Origin: Pseudomonadota bacterium
Lineage (GTDB): Bacteria; Pseudomonadota; Alphaproteobacteria; Rhodobacterales; Rhodobacteraceae
NCBI GenBank assembly: GCA_020161615.1
Contig: JAIUPD010000005.1
Coordinates: 1 to 64,000 of the forward strand
Length of the DNA stretch: 64,000 nucleotides
Direction: 5' to 3'
Shown here in pieces: positions 46,007 through 55,033 of this stretch. A program made the position numbers and the translations under genes. Position 1 is the first letter of the stretch. Each line of letters begins with the position of its first letter. A model generated the notes under the pieces. That model made no database searches. It was given only the letters and a program-made list of their open reading frames with translations, and was not told where the DNA came from.

Positions 46007-47524
46007 ATGCACGCGTTAATCGATTCAAGCCCCTTTGACCCCTGCCCCGCGCCGTTCAACCTGGCCGCCTATGTCCTGGCGCAGGCCGAGGCCGCGCCCG
46101 AGAAAAGCGCGCTGCAGATCGTCAGCCCGACCGGGGCCGAGCGCTGGTCCTATGGCGCGCTGGCCCGGGCGGTGCGGGGCATCGGCAGCGGTTTCCTCGA
46201 TGCCGGGCTGAAACCCGGCGAGCGTGTGTTGCTGCGTCTGGGCAACACGGTCGATTTCCCGTTGGCCTTTCTTGGCGCTATCGCCGCCGGTCTGGTGCCG
46301 GTGCCAACCTCGTCGCAGCTGACGGCCGACGAGATCACCGCCATGGCGGCACAGATCACCCCCGCCGCGGTTGTCGCGGCCGAGGGTATTGCCCTGCCCG
46401 GCGGCGACCGGCCGGTCATCACCAGCGAGGCGCTGCGCCGCTGGCGCGCCAACCCGCCCTGCGACTGGGCGATGGGCAGCCCCGACAGGCTGGCCTATCT
46501 CATCTTCACCTCCGGCACCTCGGGCAACCCCCGCGCGGTGATGCATGCGCATCGCGCCGTCTGGGCCCGGCGGATGATGTGGCAGGGCTGGTACGGGCTC
46601 ACATCCCGGGACCGGCTGATGCATGCGGGCGCCTTCAACTGGACCTATACGCTGGGCACCGGGCTGATGGATCCCTGGGCCAGCGGCGGCACCGCGCTGA
46701 TCCCGGATTCCAGCGTCACACCCGCCCAGCTCGCGCTTTTGCTCAAGCGTTTCGATGTGACGATTTTCGCAGCCGCGCCGGGGGTTTATCGACAGATGCT
46801 GCGGGCGCCGATGGCGCCGATGCCGCATCTCAGACATGGGCTTTCGGCGGGCGAGAAACTGCCCGACCAGACGCGCGAGGCCTGGACGCAGGCGACAGGC
46901 ACCCCGATCTACGAGGCGCTCGGCATGTCCGAAGTCTCGACCTATATCTCCGCTTCGCCCACGCACCCGGCCCCGGCCGGCACTTCGGGCTATCCGCAGC
47001 GGGGCCGCAAGGTGGCGGTTCTGGGCGAGGATGGCCAGCCCGTTCCGCGCGGCGAGGCGGGGGTCATGGCGGTGGGCCGTGACGACCCGGGCCTCTTCCT
47101 GGGCTACTGGGGTCAGGAGGACGAGACCGCCGCGAAATTCCGCGGGGAATGGTTCCTGACCGGCGATACGGTCAGCATGGACGAGGACGGCGCCATCCGC
47201 TATCTCGGCCGCGATGACGACATGATGAACGCGGGCGGCTTCCGCGTCTCGCCGCTCGAGGTGGAAAAGGCGATGAACGCCCATCCGGGCATCGTCGAAT
47301 CCGCCGCCATCGAGGCCCGGGTCAGCGAGACCACCACCATCCTCGCCCTTTACTATGTCCCCGGCGCGGATGCCCCGGACGATGCCTCGCTCATCGCCCA
47401 TGCCGAGGCGCATCTCGCCCGCTACAAGCAGCCGCGCCGGTTCATCGCCATCGACGCCCTGCCCAAGGGCGCCAACAACAAGATCAACCGCCGCGCGCTG
47501 CGCCAAGGATACCCCGCCCCATGA
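46007..47524 (+). CDS. AMP-dependent acyl-CoA synthetase/ligase
   Basis: 505 residues. Adenylation motifs: YLIFTSGTSGNPRAVMHAHR, YEALGMSEVSTY, EWFLTGDTVSMDEDGAIRYL, and the hinge GRDDDMMNAGGFRVSPLEVE with catalytic Lys in KGANNKINRRALR. Resembles benzoate-CoA-ligase-like enzymes; the acid substrate cannot be told. Start ATG 46007. Its stop overlaps the next gene by four bases. Confidence 0.86.
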   Translation: MHALIDSSPFDPCPAPFNLAAYVLAQAEAAPEKSALQIVSPTGAERWSYGALARAVRGIGSGFLDAGLKPGERVLLRLGNTVDFPLAFLGAIAAGLVPVPTSSQLTADEITAMAAQITPAAVVAAEGIALPGGDRPVITSEALRRWRANPPCDWAMGSPDRLAYLIFTSGTSGNPRAVMHAHRAVWARRMMWQGWYGLTSRDRLMHAGAFNWTYTLGTGLMDPWASGGTALIPDSSVTPAQLALLLKRFDVTIFAAAPGVYRQMLRAPMAPMPHLRHGLSAGEKLPDQTREAWTQATGTPIYEALGMSEVSTYISASPTHPAPAGTSGYPQRGRKVAVLGEDGQPVPRGEAGVMAVGRDDPGLFLGYWGQEDETAAKFRGEWFLTGDTVSMDEDGAIRYLGRDDDMMNAGGFRVSPLEVEKAMNAHPGIVESAAIEARVSETTTILALYYVPGADAPDDASLIAHAEAHLARYKQPRRFIAIDALPKGANNKINRRALRQGYPAP

Positions 47525-48159
47525 GCACCAAACTCGACATCTTCTCGGATCCCGTCTGCCCCTGGTGCTATATCGGCAAGGCCCGTCTGGAGCGTGCGCT
47601 GGAGCAGCGGCCCGACCATCCCTTCATCATCGAATGGCATCCGTTCATGCTGGCCCCCGACATGCCGCCCGAGGGGATGGACCGCCGGGAATATCTGCAA
47701 GCCAAATTCGGGCCGCCCGAACAGGTTGCAAAACTCCATGTCCCGATCCTCGAGGCCTGCGAGGAGATCGGCCTGCCGCTGGCGCTGGAAAAGATGGAGC
47801 GCAACCCCTCGACCCTGAACGCGCATCGCCTGATCCATTGGGCGGGGCTGGAGGGGCGGCAGCATGCCGTGGTCAGCGCGCTGTTCCGGGCCAATTTCGC
47901 CGAAGGCCGTGACATCGGCGACCGCGCGGTGCTGCTCGACATCGCCGAGGCTGCGGGCCTTGACCGCGCCATGATCGCGCGGCTGCTGGACAGCGACGCC
48001 GACGTGGCCGACATCCGCGCCCGCGACGCCGAGATCCGGGCGCGTGGCCTGCGCGGCGTGCCCGGCTTCCTGCTGGGACGGCAATACGTGCTGTCGGGCG
48101 CCCAGCCGGTCGAGACCTGGCTCGACGTCATCGACCAGATCGCGGCCGCCAGCGCATGA
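47521..48159 (+). CDS. DsbA-family (FrnE-like) oxidoreductase
   Basis: 212 residues; thioredoxin fold with CPWC at residues 13-16 (LDIFSDPVCPWCYIGKARLE) and a helical insert; ends GVPGFLLGRQYVLSGAQPVE with the cis-Pro loop. No signal peptide, so cytoplasmic, like FrnE and 2-hydroxychromene isomerase relatives. Coupled by ATGA overlap to both neighbours. Confidence 0.88.
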   Translation: MSTKLDIFSDPVCPWCYIGKARLERALEQRPDHPFIIEWHPFMLAPDMPPEGMDRREYLQAKFGPPEQVAKLHVPILEACEEIGLPLALEKMERNPSTLNAHRLIHWAGLEGRQHAVVSALFRANFAEGRDIGDRAVLLDIAEAAGLDRAMIARLLDSDADVADIRARDAEIRARGLRGVPGFLLGRQYVLSGAQPVETWLDVIDQIAAASA

Positions 48160-49358
48160 CGGGTCCGACACGGCCGCTTCCGTTCGGCGAATTCATCGCG
48201 CTTCTGGCCCTGCTCATGGCGACCGTGGCCTATTCGGTCGATGCCATGCTGCCGCTCCTCGATCCGATCGGTCGCGAACTGGCCCCCGCCACGCCTGAAA
48301 ATGCGCAGCTCGTCATCACCGTTTTCATGTTCGGGCTGGGCCTCGGCACCTTTGTCATGGGACCGCTCAGCGACGCGCTGGGGCGCAAGACGGTGATCCT
48401 GGGCGGGATCACCCTCTATATGGTCGCGGCCGGTGTGGCGGCGGTCTCGAACGATCTGACAACGCTGCTGATCGCCCGCTTCGTGCATGGCATCGGCTGC
48501 GCCGCGCCTCGCGTCGTGGCCCAGGCTCTGGTGCGCGACCTTTATTCCGGGCGGCAGATGGCGCGCGTCATCTCCTTCGGGATGACCATCTTCACCCTCT
48601 TCCCCGCCATCGCCCCCTATATGGGCGCGGAACTGGGCGCGCTTTTCGGCTGGCGCGCGATCTTCTGGAGCTTCATCGCCTTCGGCATCGTCTCGTTCCT
48701 GTGGATGGCGCTGCGCCAGCCCGAGACGCTGGCCGCCGACAACCGCCGCCCCCTGGCTCTGGGGCCGCTCTGGCGGGCGCTGGTGACAGTGCTGTCCCAC
48801 GCCCGCGTGCGGCTCTATCTGATGGCGCTGACCTTCGTCTTCGCCACCATGCTCACCTGGCTCAGCGCGGTCGCGGCGATCTTCGATCAGAGCTTCGGGC
48901 GGCTCGAGCAATTCCCGGCCTGGTTCGCGCTGGTGGCGCTGCTCTCGGGCACGACCAGCCTGATCAACGCCAAGCTGGTGGTGCGGCTGGGGATGCGGCG
49001 GCTGATCGGCATCGCGCTTGGCGCGCAGATCGCCATGGTCGCGGTGACCCTCGTCGGTTTCACGCTGGATCTGCCGTTGGCCGGTTTCGGCCTGTTCATC
49101 ACCTTCATGGCCCTGCAATTCCTGTCGCTCGGCTTTCTCATCGGCAACATGAACGCCCTGGCGCTGGAGCCGATGGGCCATGTCGCAGGCATGGCAGCCT
49201 CGGTGATCGGCGGCGTCTCGACGGTGGTGGCGGCGGTCCTCGCCGCGGGGCTTACGCTCCTGGCTGACGGCACGCCGGTGCCGCTGGCCGCCAGCGTTCT
49301 GGCCTGCCTGCTGGCCTCGGCCGGGGCGATGCTGGCCGCGCGGCGCTACGCGGACTGA
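48156..49358 (+). CDS. MFS transporter, Bcr/CflA drug-resistance type
   Basis: 400 residues, twelve predicted membrane helices. MFS motif A is GPLSDALGRKTVILGGI; the first helix includes MATVAYSVDAMLPLLDPIGR typical of DHA1 (Bcr/CflA) exporters. Third gene of the synthetase operon. Its end overlaps trgB on the other strand by 13 bases. The exported compound is unknown. Confidence 0.88.
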   Translation: MTGPTRPLPFGEFIALLALLMATVAYSVDAMLPLLDPIGRELAPATPENAQLVITVFMFGLGLGTFVMGPLSDALGRKTVILGGITLYMVAAGVAAVSNDLTTLLIARFVHGIGCAAPRVVAQALVRDLYSGRQMARVISFGMTIFTLFPAIAPYMGAELGALFGWRAIFWSFIAFGIVSFLWMALRQPETLAADNRRPLALGPLWRALVTVLSHARVRLYLMALTFVFATMLTWLSAVAAIFDQSFGRLEQFPAWFALVALLSGTTSLINAKLVVRLGMRRLIGIALGAQIAMVAVTLVGFTLDLPLAGFGLFITFMALQFLSLGFLIGNMNALALEPMGHVAGMAASVIGGVSTVVAAVLAAGLTLLADGTPVPLAASVLACLLASAGAMLAARRYAD

Positions 49359-50491
49359 GGGCCGCCCAGCCGGGCCCGGTTCAGCGCCAGCCATTGCAGC
49401 GAGATCACCAACGGTCCGTTGGCCACCTCGCCCGTGTCGATCATCGCCATCGCCTCGGTGAAAGGCACGCGGTGGGTGCGGATATCCTCGGCCTCGGCCA
49501 CCAGGCCATGCTTTCCTTCCGCGCCTTCGGGCAGATCGACAAGGGCCACATAGCTGTAGAGGAACTCGGTCACCGCGCCCGGGCTCGAATAATACCGGGC
49601 CACGCTGTGCAGCGCCATGACGCTGAGCCCCGCCTCCTCGACCGCCTCCCGCCGCGCCGCTTCTTCCGGCGTCTCGCCCGCATCGACCCGGCCGGCGATC
49701 GCTTCCAGCGTCCAGGGGTTCGCATCCGCACGCAGGAAAGGGGCGAAACGGAATTGTTCGACCAGCAGCACCAGGTCGCGCGCCGGATCATAGGGCAGCA
49801 GCGTTACCGCGTCGCTCAGCAGGAAGGCCGCACGATCCACCGGGGTGCTCAGACCGCCGTCGTGCTGGCGCAACCGCAGCCGGTTCTCCTCGACCGCGAA
49901 AACCTTGGCATAGGGTGTCCGGCGCCCCTCGACCGTCACGTCATCCGCGCCGGGGACCCGGCGCCGCGTGGCGGGCGCCGCCTCGTCCCGCGCCCGGTGG
50001 CGGCTTGCCACGTGACCCGCCAGCAGCGGATAACGGCGCCGCAGCACCGCGGGCGGATGCTCACGCGACAGCGCCATGACCTCGCCCGCGACCTCGGCGG
50101 CCAGCGCCCCATGCCCCGCCGCCCAGGCATCGAGCGACCAGTCCGGCCCCGGCAACCAATGCTCGCCGGCCGTCTGATACAGCAAAGCCTCGACCGGACC
50201 CTCCGGGGTCTGCGCGATCACCGGCACAGGATGATACTCGAAGATCCGCTCATAGAGGTCGAGCCGCGCCCGCGCCTCGGCCCCCGGCCGGATCAGTGCG
50301 CCCTGCGCCTCCGCCCCGGGCCGCGCCACCAGCAGCGGAAAATGCAGCGTGCCACCCCCCGGTTCCTGCGCCTCGGTCACCGCATGGTCGGCCAGCGTCG
50401 CGGGCTCATAGGGCAAGAGCGCGCCAGCGACAGCCTCCAGAACCGGCGGATGGCGCAGGGTTCCGAACAGAAACAAAGGTTTATCGGGCAT
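49346..50491 (-). CDS. trgB: TrgB-type Nudix hydrolase fused to a gamma-glutamylcyclotransferase-like domain
   Basis: 381 residues. N-terminal ~165 residues start FLFGTLRHPPVLEAVAG and resemble the gamma-glutamylcyclotransferase/AIG2 fold. The C-terminal part is an ADP-ribose pyrophosphatase-like Nudix domain; its box starts at GRVDAGE and ends REAVEEAGL. In Rhodobacter, trgAB confers tellurite resistance (family knowledge). Start ATG 50491 overlaps the trgA end by 11 bases. Confidence 0.87.
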   Translation of the reverse strand: MPDKPLFLFGTLRHPPVLEAVAGALLPYEPATLADHAVTEAQEPGGGTLHFPLLVARPGAEAQGALIRPGAEARARLDLYERIFEYHPVPVIAQTPEGPVEALLYQTAGEHWLPGPDWSLDAWAAGHGALAAEVAGEVMALSREHPPAVLRRRYPLLAGHVASRHRARDEAAPATRRRVPGADDVTVEGRRTPYAKVFAVEENRLRLRQHDGGLSTPVDRAAFLLSDAVTLLPYDPARDLVLLVEQFRFAPFLRADANPWTLEAIAGRVDAGETPEEAARREAVEEAGLSVMALHSVARYYSSPGAVTEFLYSYVALVDLPEGAEGKHGLVAEAEDIRTHRVPFTEAMAMIDTGEVANGPLVISLQWLALNRARLGGPQSA

Positions 50492-50939
50492 TCCTGCGCC
50501 GCTCCATCCCGCGGTTGACGACATGCAGGATCAGGCCAAGCACCAACCCGCCCCCGGCCAGCAGGAGCAGATACTCCTGCACGATCGCCTTGCCGAACCA
50601 GCCCAGCAGGATGTCGAAATAGCCGGTCAGCGCGTCCATCACCTCAGGATAGCGGCGGCGATAGCCCAGGATGAAGACCTCGCGCACGCCGAAGATCATG
50701 GCGGTGAACAGCGCGGTCAGCACCACCGCCTGCACGCCGACATAGAGCGAGAACCACAGCGACCGGTCCAGCCTGCCCCCCAGGAAGACCCAGCCGGTGA
50801 AAAAGCCGACATAGGCGGTCCAGAGAGCAAAACTTCCCATCACCGCCTGCGGATCGTAGAGCGGTTCATAGGCCTTGGCCGCATAAAAGGCGAAGATCGC
50901 CAACAGGATGGCGGCCACGGGCCGGATCAGCGTGAACAT
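50481..50939 (-). CDS. trgA: TrgA family membrane protein
   Basis: 152 residues with four hydrophobic segments (PVAAILLAIFAFYAAKAYEP; SFALWTAYVGFFTGWVFLGG; LYVGVQAVVLTALFTAMIFG; YLLLLAGGGLVLGLILHVV). Named by resemblance and by its place directly before trgB, as in the tellurite-resistance operon of Rhodobacter sphaeroides. 28 bases follow the cfa stop, so it is likely co-transcribed with cfa. Confidence 0.86.
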   Translation of the reverse strand: MFTLIRPVAAILLAIFAFYAAKAYEPLYDPQAVMGSFALWTAYVGFFTGWVFLGGRLDRSLWFSLYVGVQAVVLTALFTAMIFGVREVFILGYRRRYPEVMDALTGYFDILLGWFGKAIVQEYLLLLAGGGLVLGLILHVVNRGMERRRNAR

Positions 50940-50967
50940 CGCCGCTCCTCGGCAAAGGCCGCCGGGG

Positions 50968-52179
50968 TCAGGCCGGCCGGCGCAGGGTTATCTGGGTCAC
51001 GTCACAGATACCCGTGTGGAACGCCCCGGCGCAAGAGGTGAGGTAGAAGTCCCACATCCGCCGAAACCGCTCGTCATACCCCATGGTCTGGATACGGTCC
51101 CAGGCCTGGGTAAAGGAATCGTGCCAACGCCGCAGGGTCAGCGAATAGCTTTCCCCGAATTCGAGCGAGTCGAGCCATCCCAACCCCGCTTTCTGCGCCT
51201 CGGCGGCAAAGCGCGCGGGCGAGATCAGCATGCCGCCCGGGAAGATGTACTTCTGGATGAAATCCACGTTCTTCCGGTAGGTTGCGAAGCGTTCATTGGG
51301 CACGGTGATCACCTGGATCGTGGCTTTCGCCCCTTCTTTCAGCCGTTCCCGCACCGTCTCGAAATAAGCCGGCCAGTATTTCTCGCCCACCGCCTCGAAC
51401 ATCTCGATCGAGGCGATGCCGTCATAACGGCCCCGCTCGTCGCGGTAATCCTGCAGCTTGATTTCCACGCGGTCCGCCAGCCCTGCCCGCGCCATCCGCG
51501 CCACGGCGAAATCGTGCTGCGCCTGGCTGATCGTCAGGCCCGTCACCTTCAGCCCGCGCTGACCGGCGGCATATTCGGCGAACCCGCCCCAGCCGCAGCC
51601 GATCTCCAGCACGTGATCGCCGGGCTTCACCCCCAGCGAATCCACCAAGGCGGCGTATTTCTGCTCTTGCGCGCGTTCCAGGCTCTCCTGCCCGGTGCGG
51701 AACAGGGCCGAGGAATAAGTCATGCTGTCGTCGAGCCAGAGGCGATAGAAATCGTTCCCCAGATCATAGTGATAGGCGATGTTCTTCCGGGCCTGCGCCC
51801 GGGAATTGCCGCGCAGCCAGTGGCGCGCCCGCTCATAGGCCCGCACCAGCGCCATGCCGGTGAATTCGTCCAGCAGGGCGGGGTTGTCGTTGAAGATCAC
51901 ATCCATCAACGCCTGCAGGTCCGGGGTCGACCACCAGCCTTCCAGATAGGCATCGGCAAAGCCCAACTCGCCCTCGCGGATCAGCCGGGCGAAGGCATCG
52001 GCATTGTGCACGGTGATCTCGGCGGCGAGGCCGGGCTTGTCGCCCTGCGCCCGGAAGCGCCGGCCATCGGGCAGGATCACGTCCAGACGGCCGTGGCCCA
52101 TCCGGCCCAATTGGGCGAAGACCGGTTTGAAATAGCGCGGCAAGCCGCCCTGTCCCTCGGTCGAAGTCAGATGATCCAT
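50968..52179 (-). CDS. cfa: Cyclopropane-fatty-acyl-phospholipid synthase family
   Basis: Methylates double bonds in membrane phospholipids using SAM. 403 residues: ARKNIAYHYDLGNDFYRLWL, DDSMTYSSALF, the SAM loop VLEIGCGWGGFAEYAA, and IQKYIFPGGMLIS near the end. A related Rhodobacter enzyme is induced by singlet oxygen and RpoE. A candidate RpoE-type promoter precedes it. Ribosome site GGGGACG is modest. Confidence 0.93.
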   Translation of the reverse strand: MDHLTSTEGQGGLPRYFKPVFAQLGRMGHGRLDVILPDGRRFRAQGDKPGLAAEITVHNADAFARLIREGELGFADAYLEGWWSTPDLQALMDVIFNDNPALLDEFTGMALVRAYERARHWLRGNSRAQARKNIAYHYDLGNDFYRLWLDDSMTYSSALFRTGQESLERAQEQKYAALVDSLGVKPGDHVLEIGCGWGGFAEYAAGQRGLKVTGLTISQAQHDFAVARMARAGLADRVEIKLQDYRDERGRYDGIASIEMFEAVGEKYWPAYFETVRERLKEGAKATIQVITVPNERFATYRKNVDFIQKYIFPGGMLISPARFAAEAQKAGLGWLDSLEFGESYSLTLRRWHDSFTQAWDRIQTMGYDERFRRMWDFYLTSCAGAFHTGICDVTQITLRRPA

Positions 52180-52203
52180 GCGCGTCCCCGTCGGTGCTTT
52201 TCC

Positions 52204-52233
52204 GTTTTACGACAGACTAGTCCGCTTGGATCT
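52204..52233 (-). promoter_or_regulatory. Candidate RpoE (ECF sigma) promoter for cfa-trgAB
   Basis: Minus strand AGATCC (52233-52228), 18-base spacer, TAAAAC (52209-52204), then start of cfa at 52179. Compare the Rhodobacter sphaeroides RpoE pattern, a TGATCC -35 and a -10 beginning TA, spaced about 18; recalled from memory. Confidence 0.5.
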
Positions 52234-52248
52234 TCGCGCAAAAGAAAA

Positions 52249-53655
52249 TTATGCCTTCTTCAACGCGGCATAGGCTGCGAGCGCCCGTTCCCGCCCCTCC
52301 GCCAGGCCGATCATCCGTCGCGGATAGGGCGCCTCGGGATCGAGGCCCCAGGACCGCGGCACCGCCTGGAAATAGGCCAGCGCCTCGGGCCCGGGGTCGC
52401 GGGCGAGTTCGGCGATGAAGGTCTTGCGGTAAACCCCCTTCTCATCGAACTTTTCCGCCTGAGTCTCGGGATTGAAAATCCGGAAATAGGGGGCGGCGTC
52501 CGGCCCGGAGCCCGCCACCCATTGCCAGCCCATCGCATTCGAGGCCGGATCCCAGTCGGTCAGGCAATCCGCGAACCAGTCGAGGCCGACTTTCCAATGC
52601 GTCATCAGATGCTTGGTCAGGTAGCTCGCCACGATCATGCGCACGCGGTTGTGCATGGTCCCGGTCACATACATCTGCCGAAGCCCTGCATCGACAATCG
52701 GCTCGCCGGTCAGGCCGCGGCGCCAGCGCTCGGCCTGCGGCCCGTCGCTTTTCCAAGCGAAATCATCCCATTCCGGGCGCCAGTTCGCGTCCAGAAGATG
52801 CGGAAAATGGTACATCAGGTGATGGGCGAAGTCGCGCCAGGCCAGTTCCTTGCGGAAATGGGTGGCACCCTCGCCCTGAAGAGGCAGCGCCGCGTGCCAG
52901 ATCCGCCGCGGACCGATCTCGCCATAGGTCAGGTTCTCTGACAGACCCGAAACCGCCTCGAGCGCCGGGAAATCACGCTTGTCCCGGTAGCTCTCGACCC
53001 TGGTTTTCAGAAACAGTTCCAACCGCTTGCGGGCCGCTTCTTCGCCAATCACCGCGTGCCCGGCCAGCACCGGGGCGCCCCGGTTCATCGCTGCGCCAAG
53101 CCGCCACGCCGCCAGATCCTCGCTGCCCGGCCAATCCCCGGGCGCGCGCAGTGTCTTGGGCGGCGGCAGCGGATCGGCCACGCCGCGCGCGGACAGCGCC
53201 TTCCAGAAGGGCGTATAGACCTTGTAGGGCTCGCCCTGGCCGGTGGCGACTTCCCAGGGCTCCACGAGGGTATGCCCCGGGAAAGAACGCGCCTCAAACC
53301 CTTTCGATTTCAGGGTTTCCTTGAGGTCGCTGTCCCGTTCGCGCGAAAAGGGGTCGTAGAGCCGGGTCCACCAGACGCCCCCGGCGCCGACCTCTTCGGC
53401 CAGCGACAGCAGCACCGGCAGCGCCGCGCCCCGCCGCAGGATCAGCCGCGAGCCCTGCGCTTTCAGCCGCTCGCCGAAGCTTGCCACTGCCTCGCCCCAG
53501 CGCCAGCGGGCGGCGGCGCCGATCTCGGTCACCGAACGGTCGGCGATGAAGACTGGCAGCAGCGGGCGTCCGGTGGCGGCAGCGGCGGCAAGCATGGGAT
53601 GGTCGTCCAGCCGCAGGTCGCGGCGGAACCACAGGATGAGCGGCGTGTCGGGCAT
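52249..53655 (-). CDS. phrB: Deoxyribodipyrimidine photolyase
   Basis: Light-dependent repair of pyrimidine dimers. 468 residues: N-terminal photolyase domain (LILWFRRDLRLDDHPMLAAA) and FAD domain with ELAWRDFAHHLMYHFPHL, DAGLRQMYVTGTMHNRVRMI and NAMGWQWVAGSGPDAAPYFR. Ribosome site GAGGTGCC. The gene precedes cfa; phr-cfa-trgA-trgB fits a photo-oxidative stress cluster. Confidence 0.94.
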   Translation of the reverse strand: MPDTPLILWFRRDLRLDDHPMLAAAAATGRPLLPVFIADRSVTEIGAAARWRWGEAVASFGERLKAQGSRLILRRGAALPVLLSLAEEVGAGGVWWTRLYDPFSRERDSDLKETLKSKGFEARSFPGHTLVEPWEVATGQGEPYKVYTPFWKALSARGVADPLPPPKTLRAPGDWPGSEDLAAWRLGAAMNRGAPVLAGHAVIGEEAARKRLELFLKTRVESYRDKRDFPALEAVSGLSENLTYGEIGPRRIWHAALPLQGEGATHFRKELAWRDFAHHLMYHFPHLLDANWRPEWDDFAWKSDGPQAERWRRGLTGEPIVDAGLRQMYVTGTMHNRVRMIVASYLTKHLMTHWKVGLDWFADCLTDWDPASNAMGWQWVAGSGPDAAPYFRIFNPETQAEKFDEKGVYRKTFIAELARDPGPEALAYFQAVPRSWGLDPEAPYPRRMIGLAEGRERALAAYAALKKA

Positions 53656-53672
53656 GGCACCTCGGTCGGGCG

Positions 53673-54893
53673 TTACAGCTCCCGATCTAGCGCCGCGATC
53701 AATTGGTCAACCTCGGCCCGGGTGGTGTAATGCACGAAACTGAGCCGCAGCACGCCGCGGCCCGGATCGACTCCCTGCGCCTTCAGCGCGCGCAGCGCGT
53801 AGAAATCCCCTGACCCCGCCATGATCCCGTGCCGTGCCAGCCGCGCCGCCAGCTCGCCCGCCGGCGCCTCGACCTGCACCGCGACGGTGGGCGCCCGCCC
53901 CTCCGCCCGGTGCGGCCCCAGCAGCCGCAGCTCGTTCCGGCCGCCCAGATAATCGAGGAGCGGCTGCAACAGCGCCGTCTCCTGCGCGCGCATCAGATCA
54001 TGGGCCAGCGCCGCCTTGCCGCGCGGATCGAGGCCGCCGCCACCATGGTGATCGGCCAGCCCCTCGATGTAATCGGCAAGGCCGGCGCAGGCCGCGACCT
54101 GGGCGTGATCGGGGCCCGCCGGGGTGAAGCGCTTGTAGAGCACCTCGCCGTTGAAGACATGGCCCTGATTGGGCAGCGCCATCCCCAGCTCGCGGCGGAT
54201 CGCCATGATCCCCTGATGCGGGCCATAGGTCTTGTAGGCCGAGAAGAGGTAGATATCCGCCCCCAGCGCCGCCACATCCGGCAGGCCATGCGGAGCATAG
54301 CTGACCCCGTCGACACAAACCACGGCGCCCGCCTCATGGGCCATGGCGGTGATCTCGGCCACCGGATTGACCTCGCCCACCACGTTGGAACAATGGGGGA
54401 AACACAGAAGCCGCGCGCCGGCCAGCAGCTTCGGCAGCCGGTCCAGCGGCAGATGGCCGGTCACCGGGTCGATCTGCCATTCACGGACCTCGATCCCGCT
54501 GTCCGCAAGCCTCCACCAAGGGCCGGTATTGGCCTCATGGTCCTGGTTGGTGACGACGATCGCCTCGCCCGGTTTCAGATGCTGGCGGAAAGCCTGGGCC
54601 AGAACATAGGTATTGGCCGTGGTCGAGGGGCCGAAGCTGAGTTCATCCGTGGCGATCCCCATCATGGCGGCCAGCCGCGTCCGGGCCTCGTCCATCTCCT
54701 CGCCCCCAAGGCGAGAAGCCTCGAACGGGTGATAGGGCTGCACCTTGCGCTGGTGGTAGAAGCGCGTGAGACGGTCGATCACCGGCTTGCAGGCATAGGA
54801 GCCGCCGGCATTCTCGAAAAACGCCTGGCCCTGAAGCGAGGGTTCGGCAAAGGCCGGAAACTGCGCGCGCACGAAATCCAGGTCCAACTGCAT
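53673..54893 (-). CDS. Class V aminotransferase (cysteine desulfurase-like)
   Basis: 406 residues, PLP enzyme. The PLP Lys is in LFSAYKTYGPHQGIM, His in QDHEANTGPWWRLA and CVDGVSYAPHGLP binds the ring. The active-site loop Cys of true desulfurases is not clearly placed, so it could be a selenocysteine lyase/kynureninase-like member. 17 bases before the photolyase start, probably one transcript. Confidence 0.83.
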   Translation of the reverse strand: MQLDLDFVRAQFPAFAEPSLQGQAFFENAGGSYACKPVIDRLTRFYHQRKVQPYHPFEASRLGGEEMDEARTRLAAMMGIATDELSFGPSTTANTYVLAQAFRQHLKPGEAIVVTNQDHEANTGPWWRLADSGIEVREWQIDPVTGHLPLDRLPKLLAGARLLCFPHCSNVVGEVNPVAEITAMAHEAGAVVCVDGVSYAPHGLPDVAALGADIYLFSAYKTYGPHQGIMAIRRELGMALPNQGHVFNGEVLYKRFTPAGPDHAQVAACAGLADYIEGLADHHGGGGLDPRGKAALAHDLMRAQETALLQPLLDYLGGRNELRLLGPHRAEGRAPTVAVQVEAPAGELAARLARHGIMAGSGDFYALRALKAQGVDPGRGVLRLSFVHYTTRAEVDQLIAALDREL

Positions 54894-55033
54894 CCGATTC
54901 CCCCTGTGGTTTTGCCGACCCTAGACCGCCCATCCCCCGCCCGCCAGACGGCGCCGCGATTGACACGACTCGCCGGACCTGCCATCCTGATTGACAGACA
55001 ATAAAAAGAACGCAAAGACAGTGGGTTGAGGCG

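Noticed and set aside
47568-49394. 608-residue open frame on the minus strand
   Set aside because: Gln/Arg/His-rich antisense of the DsbA-like and MFS genes.
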